From Amaurobius ferox (Eukaryota > Arthropoda > Arachnida > Araneae > Amaurobiidae), in NCBI GenBank assembly GCA_951213105.1, contig OX578149.1, positions 5,312,318-5,376,317 on the forward strand: DNA of 64,000 nucleotides, written 5' to 3'. Every line of letters starts with the position of its first letter. Position 1 is the first letter of the stretch. A program made the position numbers and the translations under genes. This document shows, piece by piece, positions 34,626-43,559 of the stretch. Under the pieces are notes generated by a model that made no database searches, was not told the DNA's origin, and saw only the letters and a program-made list of their open reading frames with translations.

Positions 34626-35354
34626 AAAACGAACTAAAATTCATAAAACGATATATTTTTTTCTGCACTTTGGTATGCTTTATGATTTACGTGTAATTAC
34701 TTTAACACTATGAAAGAAGAATGTATGAGGAAGTGGATGGGAGACGTATCTGTCCGATATTTTTCTCATCCATTAGTGACATTAAAATTCTACTAATCAT
34801 TCGTATATACTCTTAAAAAGCCGAGTAATATTTTACTGAAAAAACTTAACCTATTTTTCCAAGACACGGGCAAGTTTTGACGACTGTCTGCGCATTCATT
34901 ATTCCCGGCGCAATTAGGAACGCATTACAATGTATTTAAAGCTGCTTCCGAATGAGCTTTTCTTTTGATAATTGGATTTCAGAGACTCGCCCGTGACAAA
35001 AATGCTGAAAATGGCAATAATCGGAAGGTTAATGAGATTTTAACGCTCCTGTTCAATTCGGATGCGAGAGAGAGAGAAATGAGTTCAAAAAAACACCCCA
35101 GGTAATGTGTTGCAAACACTTTATCAAGAAAAGGAAGGAATGAGTAAATGAGGGTATTGTAAAGTAACAGATTTTATGCTCGAGGAACTTATCCTTCCTT
35201 ATGGAAAGGCAGATTCAAAAGGGGAGTTTTTTAAGTATTTCAAAACAACCAAACGCCCTTATCGCTACATATAATTGTCTTATGTATGACGTGTTTTTGT
35301 CTTTCCAGACCGTACAGAAGCCCACCCGGGGACCTAGAAGGTTGAATTTTTGCA
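34626..35354. other. Possible conserved non-coding stretch
   Basis: 34870-35080 is GC-balanced, repeat-free and contains GCAATTAGG, TAATTGG and GGTTAATGAG-type cores. It stands out from the surrounding repeats, but no function can be read from it. A pseudo-acceptor TTTGTCTTTCCAG at 35296-35308 is followed by a short frame without a good donor. Confidence 0.3.
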
Positions 35355-35492
35355 CATTTGCTTGAAACAGAAATTAACATCTGTTTGAAATAGAAACTCG
35401 CTTTTTCCAATGGTGTTAATATAGCAACTCTGTGATAATATTTCTACCTTGTAATTATATAGGTCGATAAGGAAACAATTTGTGTAAAAACT

Positions 35493-36207
35493 GCGCTTCT
35501 TTTTCTGCTCACATCTCGAGCGTTTGTGCCAGAGCTTACAGGAAACTGGGTTATATCAAGAGGATTACGCGGGATTTTACTAATATGGATACCATCAGCG
35601 TTCTTTTTAATGCCTCGGTCAGGTCTGGGCTTGCGTATGAGTCGGTGGTTTGGAAGCCTTTTCAGACTGTGTATGTTAATAGTACTGAAATTATACAAAA
35701 TAAATTTTTGAGATATCTCTATTACAAGAAATCTGGTGTGTTCTGCTACTCCCTGTCTACTGCTTTGATTCGTGATATGTTTGTTGTGAATAGCTTACGT
35801 GTTAGAAAAAGTTTTATTTTGTCTTTTTTTTATGGGTCTCCTAGGTGGTAGGGTTGACTGTTCTTTGCTTCTGAGTGGAATTGGTTTTCGTGTTCCCAGT
35901 TTTAATTCTTGGGATAAAAGTTTGTTTGCTGAGAGGATTTTAGAACTGGTGTTGAGAATCAATGTGCAGTCAATAATTTCTGTAGGCCCTACAATAGCTT
36001 GCCTGTTGACTTAGATATATTTTTTCTTCTTTAACTATATTTAAAAATCATTTATTATAATTTATTGTGTCTCTATGTTTTTATTTTATTATTTTTTCTA
36101 TCTGTATGGTTCGGGATTTTACTCTGTGTATTATTTTCCGGCTGTCACTGGGATTGCTCCTGTAGCATGTTTCTTATAAATAAAATAAATGAATAAATGA
36201 ATAAAAA
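35493..36207 (+). pseudogene. 5'-truncated LINE (CR1/jockey-like), RT C-terminal end
   Basis: The frame from 35480 reads SAHISSVCARAYRKLGYIKR, then VLFNASVRSGLAYESVVWKP and IQNKFLRYLYYK. This is the thumb/C-terminal region of LINE reverse transcriptases (the A.K.LG.I.R ... LVRS.LEYAS.VW.P ... I..VQ.KFLR pattern). A frameshift follows near 35845, and the coding sequence ends near 36014. About 190 bp of 3' sequence ends in AAATAAATGAATAAATGA-type repeats. The junctions with the surrounding inverted-repeat element are recognised by comparison with its uninterrupted right arm. Catalytic motifs are absent through 5' truncation. Confidence 0.7.
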
Positions 36208-36294
36208 TAATCGTGTTAAAACAAAAAACAAAAAAATTAATTCGAATTTCGAAACAATTTCGCCAAGGCGCACGTCCCTTATTTAAGTACCTGT

Positions 36295-36510
36295 GTCAAT
36301 CATACCTTAGCATTAGATACACCGCAATACTGCAAAGAAAGGAACAGACATTGTACGAGTCTGAATATAAATGATGCTAGGTACCTTACACTGAAGCAGT
36401 CATTACTTGAATCCATTGAGTTTCCCACACAGGAAAGAATTAAAGAACTTCTTGAAATATGTGTCGACGGAGCAAACAAAAATGTATGGCACATTAGAAA
36501 CGTTACCTAA
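36295..36510 (+). pseudogene. Coding-like strip in the left arm
   Basis: In the plus direction it reads YCKERNRHCTS, LTLKQSLLESIEFPTQERI and KELLEICVDGANKNVWHIRN. The right arm reads a similar protein on the minus strand (38205-37927, 92 codons, with LKPSLLKSIKFSMQEKIKEL and a FADGT stretch). Similar residues with different bases suggest decayed copies of a real coding sequence. I do not recognise the family. Confidence 0.4.
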
Positions 36511-37248
36511 CTTTAAATGTCGAAGTGTTGCGTCGGTATAAAAGACCATTGAAATACATTTTTAGAGAAATTGAACTGAAAACTAGAACTTATCTCACCT
36601 ATGTATAAAACTAATAATCATAGAAGCAAATGTTGAATTTTGGTACAGAACCTAACGAAACCGCATTTTCGATTGTCCCACCGTGAATGGAGATAACGGG
36701 GATTTCGATAAATCTCTTCACACCCTCCAGAGCCCCTACGTTCACCTAAATGGATGACTACTTCCCCGGAGTGATAAAATGTCTTAGAACGGAGGGGGGG
36801 GGGGGCAGAAGAATTATGCGAAGGAAATGAATGCGAAGTGTATTTCTATATTAAATTTATTTATTGCGGTCAAAAAACAACATTTGTTTCTTTGGTGAAG
36901 CGCAGTCCGCAGTAAAATTAAAAGTTATTTTTTCTGAACGATCCGAATATTATTTAATCATATTTTATAATAGTAGGGAGCTGAGCCATGCCGTAAAATG
37001 CTACGCATGTAGAGTAAAGTAAGCATGCTCACGTTTTGGAAATCTTCTGATTTTATTCTTCAGGGCGAACAAATCTAGACATGAACACCCAAATAATAGC
37101 TTGATCATGCCGCCAAACAGAAATTAAATAAACGAAAGAACCCGATGAACATAGCGCCACCTAATATGGAAAACCCAGGCCACTCGACTCACCCTAGGGT
37201 ATAAGCAGTTAGTTGAGTAACCGGAGCGCCACCTACTGTGTCAAAAGG

Positions 37249-37373
37249 TAAGTAAAATGAGAAAAATAAATAAATATTCAGTGGAAATGGGGAAATGAAC
37301 TTAAGAAGCAAAAGAGAAGTAAAATGAGAAAAATAAATAAAAATTCAGGGGAAATGAACTTAAGAAGCAAACA
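37249..37373. repeat. Short tandem duplication
   Basis: AAGTAAAATGAGAAAAATAA ... GAACTTAAGAAGCAAA occurs twice in succession, with units of about 68 and 55 bases, in the spacer between the inverted arms. Confidence 0.8.
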
Positions 37374-37926
37374 AACAGAAATAACTAAAATACAGAATGT
37401 TTAAATTCGACACACAAAGCATAAAAAGGACGAAGCAGAGAAACAAAAAAATATAGACAGAGTCATGCCATATCTCGGAGAAATGATATGCCATTAGCAC
37501 ATTATTAACCAGATTAATAATTTTTTTTTATTGCTATCATTTTTTACCGATATTACACCTTATATTCGTGATCCAGTTCATTCTTGATGTTGCGCAAAAT
37601 CACCTTTGGAGTCAAATTTCAAGACATTCTTAAAATTCATCTGCTAGTTATACGAAAAGTCGTGTCTTATAATTCGTTTGAAACATAATAGGAGCTGAAG
37701 TCTAAATAATGAAAACGCTTTTCATAAAAGTGCTTATTGGATTCTGTTTGGCGGAAGCTGACTGGAGTTTTGATCATTCTTAACAGGATTAAAAACGAGG
37801 ACGTCTATCTTAAGAATGTTTAATAGTCTTATACTTAGGTGAGAAAAGTCCTATTTTTCAGTTCAATGTCTCTAAAAATATATTTTAATGGTCTTTTATA
37901 CAAAAGCGACATCTCAATATTGAAAG

Positions 37927-38205
37927 TTAGGTCACGGCACTAATGTGCCATACATATTTTTTTTTTGTACCGTCGGCAAATATTCCAAGAAGTTCTTTAA
38001 TTTTTTCCTGCATGGAAAACTTAATGGATTTAAGTAATGACGGCTTCAATGTAAGGCACCTAGCATCATTTTTTTCAGAATTGTACAATGTCTGTTCCTT
38101 TCTTTGCAGTATTGCAGTGTATCTTATGTTAGAGTATGATTGACACAGGTACTTCAAAGCAAGGGACGACGCGTCTTGGCGAGATTTTTCGAAATTCGAG
38201 TTCAC
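37927..38205 (-). pseudogene. Coding-like strip in the right arm, unknown protein
   Basis: A 92-codon open frame with start, related to 36295-36510. It contains YTAILQRKEQTLYNSEKND and KIKELLGIFADG and ends WHISAVT. Gag-like or transposase origin is possible; there are no diagnostic catalytic residues. Its mirror copy on the plus strand has an in-frame change, so neither is likely to be functional. Confidence 0.35.
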
Positions 38206-38375
38206 TTTTTTAGTTGTTTTTTATTTTAGCACGATTATGTGCAATTTCTACACAAGTAGGTTCCTTATCGACCTATATTATTACAAAGTAGACATATTAT
38301 TATAGATTTGCTATATTAACACCATCAAAAAGAGCGAATTTCTGTTTCAAACAAATGTTAAACGAAATCGAAACA

Positions 38376-38804
38376 ATATAAATATATAATTTTGGTGCGT
38401 CAAAGACGTCATTTATCGAGATAGTAGGCTCCCTAGATAGGCTCGTAGAATTTCCATTTTCACACCATAGGTGCAGCGGTATTTATTATTGTTGATGTTA
38501 TAAGCGGGCGTATTGTTAAAGTGGTCTTGGGTTTTCGAAAATTCCCTATGAGTTGCGATGTACGAAATCTAAAGAACGCTTTAATAATACGCCCATTTAT
38601 AATAACCACAACAACAAAATAAATCTCTCTTAATCAAAAGTTTGCATCTTTACTCTCGGTCAATGTCGGGTACACAATTTTTAAAATATATATATACAGC
38701 AGCCTTAATATATTTTGATAGAAATCGCTTCCGAAAGACTTTATATAACTATGCAACATGTCTCTATCCCTCCCTATAGTTTTTCGCTATCTCTCTATAT
38801 TAAA
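38376..38804. other. No gene recognised
   Basis: AT-rich sequence with a short TA run near 38684; no repeat phrase identified. Confidence 0.3.
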
Positions 38805-39930
38805 AACAAGAAAGATCATGCATAAATTAATGATTATGGAACACGTTGCAACTGAAATGCAATTTTATTTAAACATTTAAAATTCAGCGGCATTCAGCGG
38901 TCATGTTTTTTTAATTATCACAGAACTGCAATACTTTATTTTACTTGAAAACTTAAGACTTCATCGGAAAAAATGAACTTTATTCAAATGACGTTTTCGA
39001 ACTATAAATTGTCTGCCCTCTACTTAAAAGTAGTGAATAATACACTTTTGTTCCATTCATACACCTTTATTCCAGACTCCAGAGTTCAATAATTTTGATT
39101 GAAAATAATTCAGCCATTCTTATACAACTCATCTTACAACCACTTGTTTGCATTCTGCATCCATTAAAACGAGGCTTCGTTGTAGAAATAATCAAAGTTG
39201 GATGATCATTTAAACTCAAATTCGTTGGCGCAGATGCATAGAAAATAAGCAAAAATTAAGCGGTTTTAGGACGGATGCAACACTCAATATAAATTTAAAA
39301 GAAATTTAACAATCATGATTTTAACTCTGGGAAAAAAGATGGATGCTTTATTTTATTTTAAAATGGATCACGTCATCTCTCCATATAATATGGGTGTCAT
39401 TATTTTAATTTTTATTTGAAACACTGCCGAACCTATTTTGCTCAATTTTTTTTTATATATTTTATGGGATAATTTGAATATTTCTTAAGCACTTCAAAAC
39501 AATTTGTGAATTTTAACGTCTCTTAAAAAATGTTTGAAAAATGAGGTCCCATAGGATTCAATGTAATTCACTTTTTCAACCCGTGTTCAATCCGAAACTG
39601 ATTGGACGTTATTTACATTCCCATATGTTCCACAAACCGTCTAAACAACATACTAAAATTCCATTTTAAAGTCATTTTTACGGCAGTTATCATGCAAACG
39701 GACAGACAGACAGAATGACCCAAGTCATAAACACTTTTTAACTATGTTAAGATTTAAATAGTTACACTGTTTGACACATTTCACGTTTCTCGAGTTTCTC
39801 TGCCTGATATCCCAAAAACTATAGCAAGGGAAATTATAAAATTGGATACATTTAGAGAGAAATGTTGAGGTCAGTGTTTAATGTCAAAATCAAAGACAGA
39901 ATATTTCAGTTACTTGTATCTTGAGGTCTT
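38805..39930 (-). mobile_element. Family A repeat with leader, minus-strand copy
   Basis: On the minus strand it reads the leader (TTCTCTAAATGTATCCAATT), the body start near 39755 (a decayed TAACATAGTTAAAAAGTGTT), CTGTCTGTCTGTCCG, TGAATCCTATGGGACC, GATCATCCAACTTTGATT and the end ATGCATGATCTTTCTTG. This parallels 29505-30645 from end to end. It has no coding potential. Confidence 0.65.
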
Positions 39931-40384
39931 TCTGTCGTATAAACTCTATACTTTTTATGCAAGGGATAGGATCGAGGTGAGCAAAATAAAATATGTGGTT
40001 ATATCCAATTTCCCTTAGAAACACCTCCTAAATCACACGCGTCTCTTGATAGTCTGTCTATAGGCCCGTTGCTCCCCAAACCCCTAATCTAAAACTATAT
40101 CGATTGTAGCTCAAATTTAAGCGAGTCCAAAAATAAGAAAATAGATTACGGCACATTAAATAATCAAGAACCATAAAATTAGGCAATAAATTTGTGCATT
40201 GGGAATTTTCTGTTGATGAATCGATCCATGAATTTTCTAAAAGGACACTTAAATAAAAAATTTAAAAAAATTAATAATGAGGAGTTTTTGCACTTGAAAT
40301 GGAGTAACATAAGGTTTTATGGGTCCCTGGACACATTTATGTCACTACTATCTTATTTTGAGAAAAGGAAAATCAAAGTATTAT
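39931..40384. other. No gene recognised
   Basis: AT-rich DNA. The open frame beginning at 40192 continues into the family C repeat and is not considered a gene. Confidence 0.3.
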
Positions 40385-41262
40385 TACTTTCCCTGCAATA
40401 CATCGTAATGTATAGGGAAAGTATTGGAATCAAACCAAAAATCGCAATTCGAGTGTTCGACAGATCTACATATTTTGGGACCTCTAGAATTCGAAAAAAC
40501 TATTTTAGCGTGACGTCTGCGTGTCCGTCTGCCTATGTGTCTGTCTGTCTATGTGTCTATCTGCCTGTCTGCCGGTCTGTCTGTTTGTGCAATGTATGTA
40601 CCCCCTCTAACTCAGAAACTAATACATCAAATTTCATAAAATTTGGTAAGTCACTTGTATGTGACCCTGGTGCACATTAGTTTTTGGTACAATTCGGGAT
40701 AAAAGAGCCCGTCTTTTTTTTTTTTGCGAAACGGCCCGCAAAAATGGCCTATATCCACTCTAGCTGAAAAACTAATAGATCAAATTTTACAAAATTGGGT
40801 AGATAAGTCATTTGTGGGTGACCCTGGTGCTGATTAGACTTTTCTACTATTCGGAAAACATAACCTGCCTTTTTTTTTTTTTTTTTTTTTTTGCAAAATG
40901 GCTCGCAAAAATTGTTAAAATCTGAAATAAAAAAACTACATATGCTGGAATATATTAATTAAATGCTTGTTTTATACGTCACTTTTAACGATGAAAAGAA
41001 TAAGACCAACCCCACTACACTAAGAGTAGCCGTTCTCGAGATAGTTTAGTTTTTTCGCAGCGCCACCTTTGAAAATAAGTCCACTTGCCAAATAAGAACG
41101 GAAATTGAATTAAAAATTCGAATTCAGTGTCATTTTAAATAATGATGGGTGTTATTTTATGCCATTCAACTCAATATAATGAATTATTGAAGAAATAAAG
41201 AGAACGTGAATATAAGTCTGCAATAAAATCGTGTGCTACCAACATCAGATTTTTAATATTAG
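40385..41262 (+). mobile_element. Family C non-autonomous repeat
   Basis: It starts with a terminal hairpin: TACTTTCCCTGCAATACAT facing AATGTATAGGGAAAGTA. Then come GAATCAAACCAAAAATCGCA, a CTGTCTGTC microsatellite, two related segments (ACTAATACATCAAATTTCA and ACTAATAGATCAAATTTTA, about 150 bp apart) and GTGACCCTGGTGC twice. It ends near GCTACCAACATCAGATTTTT. The start and end resemble family B, but the body is different. It is non-coding. Confidence 0.6.
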
Positions 41263-42161
41263 TATTTAAAATTTGCGAGTGCATTAAAAAGCGGCCCTTC
41301 TTCTGTAATATACAGGATTTTATTTTATATATATGCGGGAGGTCATTATTTGAAAACACATCTGAATACAGAGATTTAGGGATAATATTGACTCGCACAG
41401 ATCTTGTTTTCTTGCGAGATCCAAATGGAGTTGAATTTAGAGTGCGTCGGGTGCATGATGAAATATTTTTACGAAATCTGAACCAATCCCATTTAATTCA
41501 GCTGAGAATCAGAAAAATAATTTTTTTTTCGAATGCATAAAATCGAATACATACTTGAATCCGAAAATCAGATGCTGCACGACATGCTCAATTTCCTTAT
41601 CTATTTCACGTGAAATGCGTATTTTATTCATAGGTTGCTCATCCAATAGTTTTCCACAAGTATGCAATGACATTTCGCAGCAGATGAGCTCTCTCAAAGC
41701 GCAGTGTCGATATGTCAGAGCAGCCAATGCAACTCCGAGGGCTGAAAAAAAGCACGCATTCGGTCATGCTGAATCTAAATGTGAAATTAGTTTTTAAAAT
41801 GAACCCTTGCATCTGGAAAAATAGATTGCATTAACTTGTATTTACAATCTCAGGCGGAAAGCATTGCCACAACATGGTGCAAAGCAAAAGTGTTCAGCCA
41901 TGGAGTTAGAGGTGGACTCATCTCTAAGATTCGGCTGAATAGGAACGGTTAATATCGAGAGGTCACCTAATTTATATATAGAATTTAAATACATAAGGCA
42001 TGGCGTTAGAGTTACTGACTTCCTGCTTTAACTTCACATTCACGTTTCAAACAATGCAATTAATACAAACTTTGTTTAGAGATGGATGGTATGACCCATA
42101 CATTTAAAAAGAGTCCCTTCTTTTTAGAGGGTATGACCAGAAATTGGAAAATTGAGATAAA
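41263..42161. other. No gene recognised
   Basis: Overlapping open frames at 41509-41797 on both strands (minus frame with CALRELICCEMSLHTCGKLL) are short and of unknown family. The remainder is AT-rich. Confidence 0.3.
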
Positions 42162-42322
42162 AAATGGGAGGTATTTTTTCCCCCAATGGCCAGGCATTGA
42201 CGCTTTCATCTTCGCCGCCTATACATCGGCCAGAACAGTGAACCTCTAAGCCGTCAAATGACGTTGCCCCAGCTCACCAGTGGGGGTGGGGACACATTGC
42301 GCCCAACAACACAAACATCCAT

Positions 42323-42407
42323 GTCTTATGTGGGACTCGAACCCACAACGTGGCGGCCGATCAATCGCTGGAAACGCTCGCCTTGACCGTTCGGCCACCA
42401 CGTCGAC
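42323..42407 (-). tRNA. tRNA-like segment of the SINE (Ser/Leu-type length)
   Basis: The 85-base unit has an A-box (GTGGCCGAACGGTCAAGGC) and a perfect T arm (GTGGG TTCGAGT CCCAC) containing the B-box. The class II length and the A-box style resemble tRNA-Ser or tRNA-Leu. The acceptor pairs only at the outer three positions (GTC/GAC) and the anticodon arm is decayed, so it is not a functional tRNA. It starts eight bases after the 5S-like unit ends. Confidence 0.75.
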
Positions 42408-42414
42408 TGAGATG

Positions 42415-42533
42415 AGTCAACAGTACGCGGTGTTTCCAGGTGGTCACGCACCCAAGTATTAACCGCGCTCGATGCTGCTTAACTTCGGTGATCTAGCGAG
42501 AACCGGTGTTTTAAACACGGTAGAGCCGTTGGC
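42415..42533 (-). rRNA. 5S rRNA-derived sequence (SINE head)
   Basis: The 119-base length equals a normal 5S rRNA. On the minus strand it shows GCCAACGGCTCTACCGTG at the start, ACACCGGTTCTCG, GATCACCGAAGTTAAGC (the A-box region), GGTTAATACTTGGGTG (the C-box region) and a CTGTTGAC end. It differs from typical animal 5S at many places (for example TAGATCACC for the usual CCGATCACC, and GACCACCTGGAAACACC). Because it is fused to a tRNA-like unit and flanked by a target duplication, it is a retroposed head and not a working gene. Confidence 0.85.
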
Positions 42534-42549
42534 TCAAATGGGAGGTATT

Positions 42550-43294
42550 AAATTTGGTAAATGGGTTTATTAGAAAGTTCAGCGGAACTAAGTGAATTGC
42601 GTTGTGTTATGGGGTGGTATAGTATGTATGCTTTGATAGGGCGTCGTATAAGATATAGTAATATTGAGTAGTAAGAGTGTATAACTCGCATGGGTCTGTG
42701 GATATTAGGAGCTGACAGGTGGGTCGACGGGAGTGGGTGTCCGCCGGTTCCTATTCCGCATGCATGGCCATGGTGTCCTTGCACGGACGTAGCACACGGA
42801 TCGCGCGGACTTTGCTGGTAGTAGTATTATTTCGACTATTATTTCATCATTACCTTATTTCTCTATGGGAGATAATGCTATGGAAATGGATTTCGAGTGA
42901 TTCCTGTTTTAATCATGTGAATGGAATGAAATTGTTATATAAAATTTCATAGCGATACCAGTATTCGCCTTGACAACTCGTGGTCTTACCGTGGACCTTA
43001 TACCCTGCATATAAAGGTTGAAGTGCTACTAGGGCTCGACACCAATCTCACTGACTGGAAAATTCCACATTCTTTGTCATTTTAAAATTGTATTTATTAT
43101 TATATCATACGTAGGAATGGGAAAGTTTTCGCGATAAGTTTCGATTTTCAGATTTTTTATTCCAATATATTTTGAACACGTTTGGACTACTTTTAGAGTG
43201 ATGTCCGTCTGTCTGTCTGTCGTCTATTTCCCATGCATGGCCATGGTGTACTTGGATGGGTGCAGCGGACAAAGCGTGCGGACGCGCAAGGCAT
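42550..43294. other. No gene; a short motif duplicated
   Basis: ATGCATGGCCATGGTGT occurs at about 42760 and again at about 43234. The sequences after each copy are related (ACGGACGTAGCACACGGATC and GATGGGTGCAGCGGACAAAG), about 60 bases in all. Nothing else was recognised. Confidence 0.4.
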
Positions 43295-43392
43295 TTATAA
43301 GGCAGTTACAGTGCGAACGGACAGACAAACAGAATGAACAAAATCACTTTTCAACTATGCTGTAAAGTGTTGTAAGGCCCAAAATTGACAGA
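43295..43392 (-). mobile_element. Family A repeat, 5' end fragment
   Basis: On the minus strand it reads AACACTTTACAGCATAGTTG, AAAAGTG and CTGTTTGTCTGTCCG; only the first ~90 bases of the family remain. Confidence 0.55.
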
Positions 43393-43559
43393 GAAAATCC
43401 TTAAAAACCATTAAAGATGTGTCTAATTCTGCAGCAAAAAGTGCGAATTCCTATGTCTGGTTCCAACCCTCTGTAATTGTCTCTTTCACCTCCATTTTAC
43501 TGTAGTGTTACACATAGGTAGTCATTGTTTTTGAAACATCGATGAGTTAAGTGCGGTGG

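Larger units (their letters stand above)
35355..38375. mobile_element. Large inverted-repeat element split by a LINE
   Basis: The right arm (37840-38375), read on the minus strand, matches two left-arm pieces: 35355-35492 (ATGGTGTTAATATAGCAA, TATAGGTCGATAAGGAA) and 36208-36610 (TAATCGTG, ATTCGAATTTCG, CAAAGAAAGGAACAGAC, GACCATT.AAATA). The 715 bp separating the left pieces is a LINE insertion. The spacer between the arms is about 1.2 kb and non-coding. Each arm carries a coding-like strip (for example AILQRKEQTLYNSEKNDARC on the right arm). This could be a fold-back element or two inverted copies of one transposon. Confidence 0.6.
42162..42549 (-). mobile_element. 5S rRNA/tRNA chimeric SINE with target duplication
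   Basis: A complete minus-strand SINE of about 360 bp (42535 to 42176) lies between two identical 14-base direct repeats, AAATGGGAGGTATT, at 42162-42175 and 42536-42549. In transcription order it has a 5S rRNA-like head (42533-42415), a class II tRNA-like segment (42407-42323), a unique body of about 145 bp, and a short A tail (GGGGGAAAAAA). The first unit carries the type 1 and the second the type 2 RNA polymerase III internal promoter. The arrangement recalls AmnSINE1 of amniotes, known from the literature as a 5S-plus-tRNA chimera. No protein is encoded; it would depend on a LINE for movement. Confidence 0.85.

Noticed and set aside
35309..35340. A second Beat exon after TTTGTCTTTCCAG
   Set aside because: The acceptor is good, but the frame (TVQKPTRGPRR) does not match the expected continuation of the Ig domain, stops follow within 20 codons, and the donor candidate is weak.
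42415..42533. A functional 5S rRNA gene
   Set aside because: Many departures from the usual animal sequence, no terminator T run after it, direct fusion to a tRNA-like unit and flanking target duplications all point to a SINE head.
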